57,435 nucleotides of DNA, from assembly GCA_002699025.1 (NCBI GenBank), contig PABA01000185.1, forward strand, positions 1 through 57,435. Direction: 5' to 3'. Positions within the stretch are counted from its first letter, which is position 1. Every line of letters starts with the position of its first letter. This document shows positions 7,864-16,482 of this stretch, piece after piece. The DNA comes from Sandaracinus sp. GTDB lineage: Bacteria; Myxococcota_A; Polyangia; Polyangiales; Houyiibacteriaceae. The position numbers and the translations under genes are program-made. The notes under the pieces were generated by a model that saw nothing but the letters and a program-made list of their open reading frames with translations, made no database searches and was not told the DNA's origin.

Positions 7864-9942
7864 TCAGGGCCGGTAGATGGGCACGTAGCTGCTCGCCGAC
7901 TGCTTCGCGTCGACCTGCACGGCCAGCTCGCCGTAGCGCTCGTCGGCGGCGATCGGCGGGAGCGCCACGCGCACGGGCCCCCGCTGGGCCATCGGGACGA
8001 GCGCCTCGCCGAGCGCGTAGCTCACGTTGCCGAGGCGCAGCACCGGCGAGACGCTCGGCAGCGCCGGATCGAGCGACATCACGAAGACCGGCTTCAGCGG
8101 GTTCGTCGCGTCGATCATGCACGCCCCGCAGGGATCGACGCCCGGCTGTGAGGAGACGACGTCCGGCTCGCGGATGCCGTTCTCGTAGTCCACCTGCGGG
8201 CAGTAGCGCTGCGTGCCGCTCGCGTAGACGGCGCCCGGGCAGTACTCGAAGCGAACCCACGGGAAGGTCGCGGCGTCCACGCCCGAGTCCCGGCTCGCGG
8301 CGAAGAGGCGCTCCCGGTCGAGGAGCTCGGGCACCTCGCCCTCGTACGCCGGCACCGGCGCGCAGCGGGGCAGGGGCGAGCAGCTCGCCGACTGGCAGAG
8401 CGGCTCGACGACCTCGCGGAGCGCCTGGCAGACGTCGACGCGGCGCATCTCGTCCTCCGCGCATCCGAAGCGGCTGCCGCAGATGCCCGGCTCACGCCCG
8501 AGGGACACGCCGCTCTCGTAGAGCAGCTCGCGCACCTGGTCGGGGCGCAGCCAGGGCCGGTAGGCGCGGACCAGCGTCGCCGCCGCCGCGACGTGCGCCG
8601 CAGCCCAGGAGCTGCCCGTGCCGGCGAAGAGATGATCGGGCGCGCCGCCGAGCCGGTCGGGGTTCGGCGCGACGATGGCCGTCCCCGGGGCGGCGAGCTG
8701 GGCCTCGCCGTTCGCGCGCGCGTTCGGCGCCGGGAGGTCGACGTGGTCGAGGGCGCTCGCTGCGATCACGAGCCGCCGCGCGGGCGTCCGGCCGTTGTCG
8801 CAGGTGCGTCCGCCCTCGGTCTCGAAGCCGCCGGGGAACATCGGGTCGAAGCTCCCGCCCACGTAGTCGGAGCCCTTCTCCGTGTTGCCGGCGGCGGCCA
8901 CGACCACCACGTCCCGGCAGGCGGCGTAGGTCAGCGCCGCGAGCATGACCTCGCCCGCCTCGAAGTAGGCCCACACTTCGTCGCCCCCGGTCTCCCCGAA
9001 CTCCCGATGAAAGCCGAGCGCGAGCACGATCGTGCGCGCGCCCTCGTCCACCGCGTCGCGGATCGCGGCGGCGAGGTCGCCCACGTAGCCGCGGGCGCCC
9101 GGGGCGTCGTCGTACTCGAGGTCGAGCACCCGCTTGGTGCGGAACTCCACGGGGCAGACGCCGCTCCGCCCCTCCGGGCAGAGGATGTCGCGCATCAGGA
9201 GGCCGACGGCGAAGCCGTGCTCGGCGCCCTCGGCGTAGGTCGGCTCCCCGTCGTCCCCCTGGCTCTCCGGGGCGACGTCGAGGATGTGGACGCGCTGGGT
9301 CAGCGGGTAGCTCATCTCGTAGCCCCACCACCGAACGGACGCCGTGGGGAGCCGGTCGACGCGATCGAGCTGCGCCCGCTGCCGCGCGACGTGGCTCGCG
9401 GCCGAGCTGGCGATCACCTCGTCGTCGGAGAGCGGGACGACCACCGGGCAGTCGGGCTCGAGCCACTCCGTGGGCGCCCGGACCGGGCTGAGCTCCTCGC
9501 CGCGGTCGCGGTCCTCCGGGAGCCCGCGGAGGCTGAAGGGGGCCCCGGCCGGGAGCTCGTACGCGCAGAACGTGCCCAGGCCCGCCAGCCGGTCGTCGGC
9601 GAGCCAGTCACCGCCCGGGGCCGGGCACTCGTCGGCGTACCGGAGGTGCCCGATGAGGCGGCGCCGATCGCAGCTCCGCCACGCCGGCGTGCTCGGCAAG
9701 GAGGTCCCGGGCCGGGTGGAGAGGCCCCCCGCGGGCGTGAAGACGCCGGTCCGGGAGCCGACGCCGCTCGCGCTGCTCCCGGAAGAGGAACTCGAGCCGC
9801 CGCCGCTCCCGCTGGAGATGCCGGTGCCGGTGCCGCCGAAGCCGGATGCGATGAGCTCCCCGCGGGCGTCGCCCACGGGCTCGCCCTCGCCCTGGCAGGC
9901 GAGCGCGACGATCAGAACGGGGAAGAGAAGGGTGCGTTTCAT
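7864..9942 (-). CDS. subtilisin-like (S8) serine protease lipoprotein
   Basis: 692 aa. A lipoprotein signal peptide with lipobox LAC (Cys16) is followed by a Gly/Ser-rich linker (about residues 34-65). The subtilase triad is readable: Asp222 in VHILDVAPES, His242 in AEHGFAVG, oxyanion Asn353 in AAAGN and Ser445 in GSSWAAAHVA. The usual Pro after the serine motif is Ala. The fold extends to about residue 480, followed by a roughly 200-aa Cys-containing C-terminal domain that I do not recognise. The protein should act outside the cytoplasm on a membrane anchor. It is the last gene of the ECF-sigma/anti-sigma/CHAT operon, 39 bp after the CHAT gene, which makes it either a co-protease or a target of that system. 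Confidence 0.85.
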   Translation of the reverse strand: MKRTLLFPVLIVALACQGEGEPVGDARGELIASGFGGTGTGISSGSGGGSSSSSGSSASGVGSRTGVFTPAGGLSTRPGTSLPSTPAWRSCDRRRLIGHLRYADECPAPGGDWLADDRLAGLGTFCAYELPAGAPFSLRGLPEDRDRGEELSPVRAPTEWLEPDCPVVVPLSDDEVIASSAASHVARQRAQLDRVDRLPTASVRWWGYEMSYPLTQRVHILDVAPESQGDDGEPTYAEGAEHGFAVGLLMRDILCPEGRSGVCPVEFRTKRVLDLEYDDAPGARGYVGDLAAAIRDAVDEGARTIVLALGFHREFGETGGDEVWAYFEAGEVMLAALTYAACRDVVVVAAAGNTEKGSDYVGGSFDPMFPGGFETEGGRTCDNGRTPARRLVIAASALDHVDLPAPNARANGEAQLAAPGTAIVAPNPDRLGGAPDHLFAGTGSSWAAAHVAAAATLVRAYRPWLRPDQVRELLYESGVSLGREPGICGSRFGCAEDEMRRVDVCQALREVVEPLCQSASCSPLPRCAPVPAYEGEVPELLDRERLFAASRDSGVDAATFPWVRFEYCPGAVYASGTQRYCPQVDYENGIREPDVVSSQPGVDPCGACMIDATNPLKPVFVMSLDPALPSVSPVLRLGNVSYALGEALVPMAQRGPVRVALPPIAADERYGELAVQVDAKQSASSYVPIYRP

Positions 9943-9981
9943 GGCTGCCTCGGAGAAAGAGGGACCCCGGGGGGAGGTCGT

Positions 9982-12546
9982 TCAGGGCACCAGCATCCGG
10001 TAGCGGGACCAGCTGGCGTCGCCGGCCTCGCGGAGCTGCGAGAGCGCGGCGTGAAGCTCGCGAGGGGTGAAGGGGGCGGGCTCGAGCGCGTCGGCCTCGA
10101 GGAGCGCGGCGGCGAAGCGCGCGGCGCTGGCGTCGGGCACGCGCTCGGTCGTGCCGATGACCCGCTCGGCGCCGGCGGCGACCAGCGCCTCGGCCAGGCT
10201 GAGGCGCCCACTCGGCGACGCCCCCCGGGCCGTCTCGCATCCGGAGAGCACGGCGACCCGCGGCGCCTCGCCGAACGCCAGCACGTCGCCGGCCTCGAGG
10301 CGCGCGCCGCCGGCGAGGGGCAGCCCGCTCCGGAGTGGGTCGTCGTCGGCGCGCCCGTGACCCGCGTAGTAGAAGAGGTCGCTCGAGCGGAAGGCGCGGC
10401 TGACCGCGTCCCAGCTCGCCGCCTCACCGCGGAGGAGGGGCGCGCCGAGGTGCGCCGCCGCCTGCTCCCCCTCGAGGGCCGCGGCGACGAGGTCGCCCCG
10501 GGGGTCGGCGATGACGACGGCCTCGCCCGCCGCGCGCGGCCGGGCCGGGGCGCCGAGGTCGACGCCGTGGACGACCGGCAGGTCGCGGAGCACCGGGGCG
10601 ACGTGCAGCGGCCGGGCGCGCCACCGAGGCCCCGACACCAGCCGCACGAGCGACGCGTCCGCGAGGTGCGCGCCGACGTCCGCGAGGGGCCGCTCGGGAT
10701 CCGCGATCGGAACCACCGCGACCTGCTCGGCGGTCGCGACGAAGACCCAGGACGCGAAGGGCACGACGAGCGCCTCGCCCGGCGCCGGCTCGCGCGCGCC
10801 CGACCGCTGACCCGCTCGCTCGCCCAACCGCTCGTTCGCTGGCTCGAGCGCGGCGTAGGCGTCCTCGAGCAGGCCCGAGAGCGCCCGTTCGCGGGCCTCG
10901 CGCCCGGCGTCGCGCGCCTCGAGCTCCGAGGCGGGCCGCTGCCAGTCCTGCGCCGCGTCCGCCGCCGCGTCCGCCCGCTCCTCCAGGTAGCGGCCGAGCG
11001 AGGCCTCCCACGCCCGTCGCCGCGCCCCCTCGAGGCCGGCGATGCGACCGCTCCAGCGCAGCGCCTCGAGGCCCCGCGCTCCGGCCCGGCGAGCGACGCG
11101 CAGCGCCTCCCGGGGCCGCCCCGCCTCGACCAGCGCGCCCACGAGCCGCTCGGCGCTTCGCCCCCGGTAGCCAGCGAAGCCGAGCGCCCCACCCTCGAGC
11201 GGACGCCGACGGGCCTCCTCGTCGAGCAGCGCCTCGGCCCGGCGCCACGCGCGCCGCGCCCCCTCCGCGTCGCCGCGGGCCGCGCGGGCCTCGCCGAGCT
11301 CGAGCGCGAGGCGCCAGCGGAGCGGGGGCGGCGCCGACGCGAAACGTCGCCCGGCCTCGTCGAGGGCGCGCTCCGCGTCTTCCACCTCGCCTCCCCGACG
11401 CGCGAGCCGCGCCGCGAGGATCGCGCGCCAAGCCGCCACCTCCGCGCGGGGGTCGGCGACGGCGTCGAGGATCGAGGCCGCCTCCGCCTCCGCGCCCGCC
11501 CGCAGCCGCGCCAGGGCCAGGTTGAGGCGCGCGTTCGCCAGCTCCGCGTGGGGGCAGGGTCCGGCGTAGAGCGAGACCGCCTCGCGGAGCGCCTCCTCGT
11601 CGACCTCGCCTCCCGCCTCGGCCTCGAGGAGCGAGAGCCAGCCGCGGTTCGCCGCGAGGTGGGCGCGCTCGCAGGGGCCCTCGGCGTCCGTCGCGTCGAG
11701 CAGCGCGCGCGCCTCGGCGAAGCGGCCGAGCCCGTGGAGCACCCGGGCGCGCGCCTGGCGGGCCCACCCCGCGAGCGCGTCCGGGCCGACCTCCTCGGCC
11801 GCGCGCTCGGCGCGCCGGAAGAGACGCAGCGCCGCGCGGAGGTCGCCGACGTCGCGCTGCAAGAGCGCGCGGTGATAGAGGAGCCGCGCCGCCCCCTGCG
11901 GGTGTCCGGGGGGCTGGCCGACGAGCGCCTCCGCCTCGTCGAGCGCGCGCCGGGCCTCCGCGAAGCGCCAGCGGGTGCGGAGCGCCCAGCTCGCGGCCAC
12001 CGCGTCCCGTACGGCGCGGTCGAGCGCGCCGCGATCGGCGTGGTCGGCGCGCGCGCGCTCGAGCCCCGCGAGCCCCCGGGAGACGGCCCCCTCGTCGAGG
12101 TCGAGCCGCGCCGCGAGGCTCCGCGCGGCGATCCCTTCCGCGCCGCCCTGGTGAGCCGCGAGCCGCGCGCGGGCCTCCTCGCGACGCCCCTCGGCGCGCG
12201 CGGCTCGCGCCGCCTCCAGCTCCGTCGGCGCGGGCCGGAGTCGAAGCCTCGCCTCGACGCCGCCTCGGCGCAGGACCCATCGGCCCGGCGCCTCGACGTC
12301 GGCGCGCCAACCGACGCGAACCCGCCGCCACGAGGGATCCCGCGGCGCGCCCTCGAGCTCGACCGCGGGCGGCTCTCCGTGGGGCACGAAGAGGATCGCT
12401 CCGCCCTCGCAGATCCGCTCCCCGTCGACCCACGCGAGCGCGCAGCCGACGCGCAGCTCCAGCGGCGCCCGCGCCGGGGACGCCGGAGCCGGCTCGTCGC
12501 ACCCGAGCGCGCCGACGCCGAGCAGCAGGAGCGCCACGCGCCTCAT
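9982..12546 (-). CDS. TPR-CHAT lipoprotein (caspase-like CHAT protease domain)
   Basis: 854 aa. Signal peptide with lipobox GALGC (Cys16), a roughly 85-aa beta-rich N-terminal domain, then about 450 residues of alpha-helical TPR-like repeats rich in A/R/L/E. The C-terminal CHAT domain retains both catalytic residues of the clan CD (caspase-like) fold: His about 730 in FYYAGHG and Cys about 770 in AVLSGCETA. CHAT proteases act in separase, in Csx29 of type III-E CRISPR and in gasdermin activation. In those systems the enzyme is cytoplasmic, whereas this one carries an export signal. The gene overlaps the upstream anti-sigma-like gene by 4 bp (ATGA), so the two are translationally coupled. Substrates cannot be inferred from sequence. 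Confidence 0.88.
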   Translation of the reverse strand: MRRVALLLLGVGALGCDEPAPASPARAPLELRVGCALAWVDGERICEGGAILFVPHGEPPAVELEGAPRDPSWRRVRVGWRADVEAPGRWVLRRGGVEARLRLRPAPTELEAARAARAEGRREEARARLAAHQGGAEGIAARSLAARLDLDEGAVSRGLAGLERARADHADRGALDRAVRDAVAASWALRTRWRFAEARRALDEAEALVGQPPGHPQGAARLLYHRALLQRDVGDLRAALRLFRRAERAAEEVGPDALAGWARQARARVLHGLGRFAEARALLDATDAEGPCERAHLAANRGWLSLLEAEAGGEVDEEALREAVSLYAGPCPHAELANARLNLALARLRAGAEAEAASILDAVADPRAEVAAWRAILAARLARRGGEVEDAERALDEAGRRFASAPPPLRWRLALELGEARAARGDAEGARRAWRRAEALLDEEARRRPLEGGALGFAGYRGRSAERLVGALVEAGRPREALRVARRAGARGLEALRWSGRIAGLEGARRRAWEASLGRYLEERADAAADAAQDWQRPASELEARDAGREARERALSGLLEDAYAALEPANERLGERAGQRSGAREPAPGEALVVPFASWVFVATAEQVAVVPIADPERPLADVGAHLADASLVRLVSGPRWRARPLHVAPVLRDLPVVHGVDLGAPARPRAAGEAVVIADPRGDLVAAALEGEQAAAHLGAPLLRGEAASWDAVSRAFRSSDLFYYAGHGRADDDPLRSGLPLAGGARLEAGDVLAFGEAPRVAVLSGCETARGASPSGRLSLAEALVAAGAERVIGTTERVPDASAARFAAALLEADALEPAPFTPRELHAALSQLREAGDASWSRYRMLVP

Positions 12547-13304
12547 GGGGCGTCCTCCACAGGGGCGTCCTCCACCTGGATGACGACCCGGTGCACGTGG
12601 GGCGCGTCCGGATCGGGCTCGCCGCCCTCCGCCGCGTCGCCCTCTGCGGCGTCGCCCTCTGCCGCGTCGCCCAAGACGAAGAACACCTCGATGGGGCCGC
12701 GCCGCGCGCCGAAGAGGGAGGCGGCCGTCCCGGCCACACGCACGGCGCCCCCCGGAGCGCGCTCGAGCGGCGCGTCCCAGGCCTCGAGCTCACCGCCCGG
12801 CGCCCGGAGGAACGCCCGGACGGGCACCGGCTCGGACAGCGGCTCGGACGCCGGCTCGAGCGGGCGGAACACCAGCTCCACGCGCGTCTCGGGGAGGAAG
12901 GTCGCCTCCGCGGCCTCGACCCCCTCGGCCCGCTCCTGGGCCGCGCCCCCGTGGACCTCGAGCCGGTAGCTCGGCCACGCCTCCGGCCCGCCGAAGGGCC
13001 GCACGACCAAGAGCAGCGCCGCCGCCGCCGCGAGGCCGACGACCAGCGCGCCGACCCATCGCCGCGGAGCCTTCGCCCCCGACGGCTCGACCTCGGCCTC
13101 GGCCCGCACCTTCGCCGTCAACGCCCCCGCGAGCCGCTCCCGGTAGGCCTCGTCGAGCGGCTCGAACGCCGCGACGCGCTCCTCGCCCTCCTCGCCGGCG
13201 AGGGCCGCGAGCGCCGCCCGCTCCTCCTCGTCGAGCTCGTCCTCGGCGAGCGCGTCCCAGAGCGGATCGTCGAGCTCCGGGAGGCCGTCTTCGTCCGGGC
13301 TCAT
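12543..13304 (-). CDS. single-pass membrane protein, probable anti-sigma factor
   Basis: 253 aa. The first 82 residues are very acidic and helical (starting MSPDEDGLPELDDPLWDAL). One membrane span lies at about 83-102 (VGALVVGLAAAAALLLVV), and about 150 residues are extracytoplasmic. This is the architecture of anti-sigma factors, and the gene directly follows, with a 4-bp overlap, an ECF sigma factor gene. No HxxxCxxC zinc motif is present, so the assignment rests on topology and position. The C-terminal part has three in-register GDAAE repeats (15-bp DNA repeats). The start at 13304 is fixed by the overlap with the sigma gene stop. The downstream CHAT and subtilase products sit on the same side as the C-terminal domain. 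Confidence 0.7.
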   Translation of the reverse strand: MSPDEDGLPELDDPLWDALAEDELDEEERAALAALAGEEGEERVAAFEPLDEAYRERLAGALTAKVRAEAEVEPSGAKAPRRWVGALVVGLAAAAALLLVVRPFGGPEAWPSYRLEVHGGAAQERAEGVEAAEATFLPETRVELVFRPLEPASEPLSEPVPVRAFLRAPGGELEAWDAPLERAPGGAVRVAGTAASLFGARRGPIEVFFVLGDAAEGDAAEGDAAEGGEPDPDAPHVHRVVIQVEDAPVEDAP

Positions 13305-13930
13305 CCCGCCCCCTCTCCCGCGGGCGTGCGCTCCGCGCCGCTGGCGATCTCCTGCGCCGCCTGCCGGATGCGCGTCCGCCACATGTAGACCGCTCCGCGG
13401 CTCATCCCGAGCTCCGCGGCGACCTCGTCGGCCGGGAGCCCCCGACAGAGCAAGAGCTCGTACACGCGCAGCCCCTTCGGGCTGAGGCGCTCCCGGAGCC
13501 CCGCGTGGATCGCGCGCATGGTGCTGCGCGCCGTGACGAGCCGCTCCGCCCGCGCCGAGGGCAGCTCGAGCACCTGCGGCGCGACCGGCTCCTCCGCGTA
13601 GGGGCTCCGGCGCCGGCTCCGGAGCACGGTGGCGACGTGACGCTGGGCGACCAGGCGCACGAACCCGCGGAGCGTCCGGCCGCGCGCCGGGTCCCAGCTC
13701 GCGAGCGTCCGCCCGCCGTTCTCGAGGAGCCGCTCGAAGACCTCCTGCGTGAGGTCCTCCACGTCGGCCCGGATGCCCCGGCCCGAGCGCGCCGCCGGCA
13801 GGAGGGCCCGCGCCACCGTCGCCTGGATCACCGGCGTCAGCGCGTCGACGAGCGCGCGCATGGCCGCCGCGTCGCCGGCCAGCGCCGCGTCGATGGTCTC
13901 CCTCCCGGGCGACGAGCCGGGTCCCACCAT
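13301..13930 (-). CDS. ECF-family RNA polymerase sigma factor
   Basis: 209 aa. Region 2 is seen as the DVEDLTQEVFERLLEN segment followed by RGTLRGFVRLVAQRHV-like helices (here written GRTLRGFVRLVAQ). Region 4 is a helix-turn-helix in LPADEVAAELGMSRGAVYMWRTR. The start at 13930 is chosen because GAGGAGG lies 5 nt upstream; a longer in-frame start at 14023 adds an unlikely Cys-rich segment. It is the first gene of a four-gene unit (sigma, anti-sigma-like, CHAT, subtilase) with two 4-bp overlaps. Control is expected through the membrane protein, possibly released by proteolysis. Confidence 0.85.
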   Translation of the reverse strand: MVGPGSSPGRETIDAALAGDAAAMRALVDALTPVIQATVARALLPAARSGRGIRADVEDLTQEVFERLLENGGRTLASWDPARGRTLRGFVRLVAQRHVATVLRSRRRSPYAEEPVAPQVLELPSARAERLVTARSTMRAIHAGLRERLSPKGLRVYELLLCRGLPADEVAAELGMSRGAVYMWRTRIRQAAQEIASGAERTPAGEGAG

Positions 13931-14016
13931 GGCCTCCTCGACCTGCGGCGGCGGTGCACACCACGAGCACGCGCGCGCCGAGCGGGCGAAAGGTAGCGGT
14001 CTGGTCGAAAGGTGCC

Positions 14017-14062
14017 AGAACATGAACTCAATTCACCACAAAAAGGCCAACATTGGCGCAGC
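14017..14062 (-). promoter_or_regulatory. AT-richer patch, likely promoter region of the sigma/CHAT operon
   Basis: The only AT-rich stretch upstream of the ECF sigma gene, reading on the minus strand. It contains the inverted repeat GCCAA-CA-TTGGC (14046-14057). No -35/-10 pair is convincing. A TGGCACC at 14017-14011 resembles a sigma-54 -24 element but lacks the matching -12 GC. Confidence 0.3.
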
Positions 14063-14253
14063 CAGAGCTGAATCCTGCAGCCGGAACGAAGCGAAAGGGC
14101 TCTTCGCCCCGGCCGTCTCTCGCTCCTTCGCGCCGAGCCGCCCGGATCTCACAACCGATCGTCCCGCCCGGCTCGACGCGCATGGTCCGCGGGCAGCGCC
14201 CGCCTCTCGCGCCCGGTCGAGCGAGAGCGAACGGACCAGGACGCATGGGGGGC

Positions 14254-14348
14254 AGCTCCCTTGCTGGACGAGGGCTCCCTTGCAGGGCAGGAGCTCCCTT
14301 GCTGGGCAGGAGCTCCCTTGCTGGGCAGGAGCTCCCTTGCTGGGCAGG
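14254..14348. repeat. five 19-bp tandem repeats
   Basis: Exact 19-bp period, unit AGCTCCCTTGCTGGGCAGG, with copies starting at 14254, 14273, 14292, 14311 and 14330; the first two are diverged. The array is followed by the 10-bp palindrome GGCACGTGCC (14350-14359). The region 13931-14560 between the sigma operon and the next lipoprotein gene holds this array and no supportable gene. Confidence 0.85.
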
Positions 14349-14560
14349 AGGCACGTGCCCCCGGCGGCACGAACGGCGCTCGCCCCCGCGCGCCCCGACC
14401 AGCGCGTCGCGAGCTGCGTTCAGCTCCCCCACGCCGCGCCTCCCACCGTGATCCGTCGTTCACGGGGGCCCCACGGCGCGAGGCGCTGGACGGACGGACG
14501 CACGTCGGGCGCGCGAGAAGCCCGCGCGCCCGACGATGCGAGACGAAGAAGGAGCCGGGG

Positions 14561-15262
14561 CTACTCGGCGGCCTCGGCGCCTTCCTCTTCCTCCTCTTCG
14601 AACCAGCGCGGCTTGCCCATGTAGCGGACCACCGCGTCCTCGAAGGTGCCGACGGCGTAGCTGTTCTCGAAGTCACCGCTCCCGCGGAAGACGGCCACGA
14701 CGCGGCCCGAGGCCTTGCCGGCCTCCTGGAACATGCGCGCCTCCGGGTCGTACTCGCCGGCGGTCCACTCGGTGATCTCGAGCACGTAGGCCATGGACGT
14801 GTTCCAGCTGGTGGTGCTCTCCGGATCGTCCGGCTGGGCGATCTGGAAGAAGCCGCCGCCGGACTCGTCGATGCCCATCTCGTAGGTGCCGACGCCCATC
14901 TCCTGCGGGAGCTTCGTCAGGTGCACGGCCTGGTCGCCGGTGATGATGTCCGTCGGCTCCTCGAGCTCCGCCGTCGAGATGCGCATGGACCAGTTGTCGA
15001 AGCGCGGCTGGAAGACGATCGAGTTGATCTCGAGGCGCGTGCCGTTCCCCATCGCGTAGACGGGCGTGTTCGGGATGCTCTCGAGGGTGGGCGATTCGGT
15101 CCACTCGAATTCGGCGGGCGCGGCCTCGGCGCTCTCCTCGGCGGCGGCGCCCTCCTCGGCGGCGGCCCCCTCCTCGGCGCCCTCGGCGCCCTGGGCCTCT
15201 TCGTCCCCGGAGCAGCCAGCGAGGGCGAGCAGCAGGGCGGTCACGAGCGTGAAGCGGGTCAT
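14561..15262 (-). CDS. acidic lipoprotein of unknown function
   Basis: 233 aa with a clear lipoprotein signal (lipobox LAGC, Cys17). An Ala/Glu-rich low-complexity linker (about residues 20-50) precedes a roughly 170-aa globular domain rich in beta-type segments, and the protein ends in an acidic tail (EEEEEEG). A purine-rich ribosome-binding site (GGAGAGGAGAAAAA) precedes the ATG on the minus strand. I do not recognise the family. The neighbouring plus-strand genes encode small membrane proteins, and the two groups diverge from a 674-bp gene-free region. Confidence 0.8.
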   Translation of the reverse strand: MTRFTLVTALLLALAGCSGDEEAQGAEGAEEGAAAEEGAAAEESAEAAPAEFEWTESPTLESIPNTPVYAMGNGTRLEINSIVFQPRFDNWSMRISTAELEEPTDIITGDQAVHLTKLPQEMGVGTYEMGIDESGGGFFQIAQPDDPESTTSWNTSMAYVLEITEWTAGEYDPEARMFQEAGKASGRVVAVFRGSGDFENSYAVGTFEDAVVRYMGKPRWFEEEEEEGAEAAE

Positions 15263-15936
15263 GTCTTTTTCTCCTCTCCTGTGGGCGGCCGCCTCGCGAC
15301 CGCCGGCTCCCGCAGACGTCGGGGAGCTGAGGCCCGAGACTACACGCTCCGTGCCAAGAGCTGGGCGGGGCGCTTCCCGCGACGACCGAGACGGCGGTGA
15401 CGCGGGCGTCCGTCAGGGCTGTCGCGGGCGTCAGCGCACCGGTCCGGCGAGCGCACGCGCCGGGCCGCCGATCGCTGCCCGCACACGCGTCCATCCGGCC
15501 TGTCGCAGGCGTCGACGGGGCCAGTTCAGCGGGCGCATGCGTCGGCCCGTCGTTCGCTCGGCCGCGCACGCGCGCACGCGCGCCAGGACCTGTCGCGAAC
15601 CACGGCGCACCGGCCCCGACCGGCTCGACGAGCACCGGCGCGCACCGCTCGATCGCGAGGCCGCCCGTACGCCCGGGCGCACGCACGCCCGGACACACGC
15701 ACGCGCCCACACAGGGAGGCGCTCCTCGCTTCGGCGCCGACGGGCTCCCGCTGGCAGGGCTGTCCGTCAACGCTGACGCGCCCCCACACGGCGTCGACCG
15801 ATCCGCCCCGTCCCGCCCCTGGCACGCTCCGTGGAGTGTCTCTCCGCATCCCGCCGCGGCGCATCCGCGGCTTTCCCTCTCGCCGCCACCCGCGGCCCAC
15901 ACGCCGCTCCGGCGGCTCGATACGGAGACACACACC
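15263..15936. other. gene-free divergent intergenic region
   Basis: No coding sequence is supported here. The region contains long alternating purine-pyrimidine runs (for example near 15566-15590) and many GCAC/CGCG motifs. The 11-mer CACGCTCCGTG occurs twice in the same orientation, at 15343-15353 near the minus-strand lipoprotein promoter and at 15823-15833 near the plus-strand membrane gene. The copies could be shared regulatory sites. Confidence 0.4.
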
Positions 15937-16359
15937 ATGGACAAGATCGGTTCCCTCGACGCCAAGTTCGTCTGGCTCTTCGCCCTCGCCGCCGTGCTCC
16001 TCGGCGCCGGCAGCGGCTACGTCACCTCCGGCATGGGCGGCTCCGTCGCCAGCGCCGTCTACTTCGGCATCTTCTCGGTGTCCGGCTTCCTCGCGACGCT
16101 CCTCACCCGCTCCAAGGTCGGCATGGCCATCGGCGCCTTCGCCCTCGCCTCGCTCCTCTCGGCCGGCGGCTACTACTTCCTCGTCGCCAGCGCGACCCAG
16201 GAGGCCACCGAGGCCCTCGGCGCCACCGGCGACACCGGCGCGCTCGGCGCCTTCATGGGCGGCTTCGTCGCCGTCATCGTGCTCGTCGGCACGCTCGTCG
16301 CGGGCATCGCCGGGACCGTCACGGGCGGCCGCTTCCGCAAGAAGCTCGCCGCGGCGTGA
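15937..16359 (+). CDS. small polytopic membrane protein (paralogue 1)
   Basis: 140 aa. Four hydrophobic segments are visible: FVWLFALAAVLLGAGSGYV, AVYFGIFSVSGFLATLL, AIGAFALASLLSAGGYYFLV and GAFMGGFVAVIVLVGTLVAGIAG. The C-terminus is basic (RFRKKLAAA). The ATG at 15937 follows ggaga at 15924-15928. The order and spacing of spans and the opening K-VWLFALA pattern are shared with the next gene, so the two are probably tandem duplicates. Function unknown. Confidence 0.8.
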   Translation: MDKIGSLDAKFVWLFALAAVLLGAGSGYVTSGMGGSVASAVYFGIFSVSGFLATLLTRSKVGMAIGAFALASLLSAGGYYFLVASATQEATEALGATGDTGALGAFMGGFVAVIVLVGTLVAGIAGTVTGGRFRKKLAAA

Positions 16360-16378
16360 GCCCTGCGTTTGCGCACGA

Positions 16379-16415
16379 GGAGAGGGCGGCGGGGGAATTT
16401 CCCTCGCCGCTCTCC
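16379..16415 (+). terminator. intercistronic hairpin
   Basis: Long imperfect stem: 6 bp (GGAGAG with CTCTCC), a 2-nt bulge, then about 9 bp closing on an AATTT loop. It lies between the two paralogous membrane protein genes and could terminate or attenuate transcription. No T run follows. Confidence 0.45.
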
Positions 16416-16482
16416 GTAGAGAAGCCTCGTCAGAGTGGAGGGGACCGGCGCCCCGCAATCGCCGGAAAAGGATGAAGTCACG

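Noticed and set aside
14002-14017. TGGCACC upstream of the ECF/CHAT operon as a sigma-54 -24 element
   Set aside because: The bases at the -12 position read CC in GACCA, lacking the GC; kept only as a note in the promoter-region feature.
15339-15354. TGGCACG-GAGC-GTGTA upstream of the 14561 lipoprotein as a sigma-54 promoter
   Set aside because: The essential GC of the -12 is GT, the distance to the start is unlike the others, and no activator dyad lies at 31-35 bp.
15566-15590. Alternating purine-pyrimidine run as a functional Z-DNA element
   Set aside because: Such runs are expected in very GC-rich intergenic DNA and nothing else supports function.
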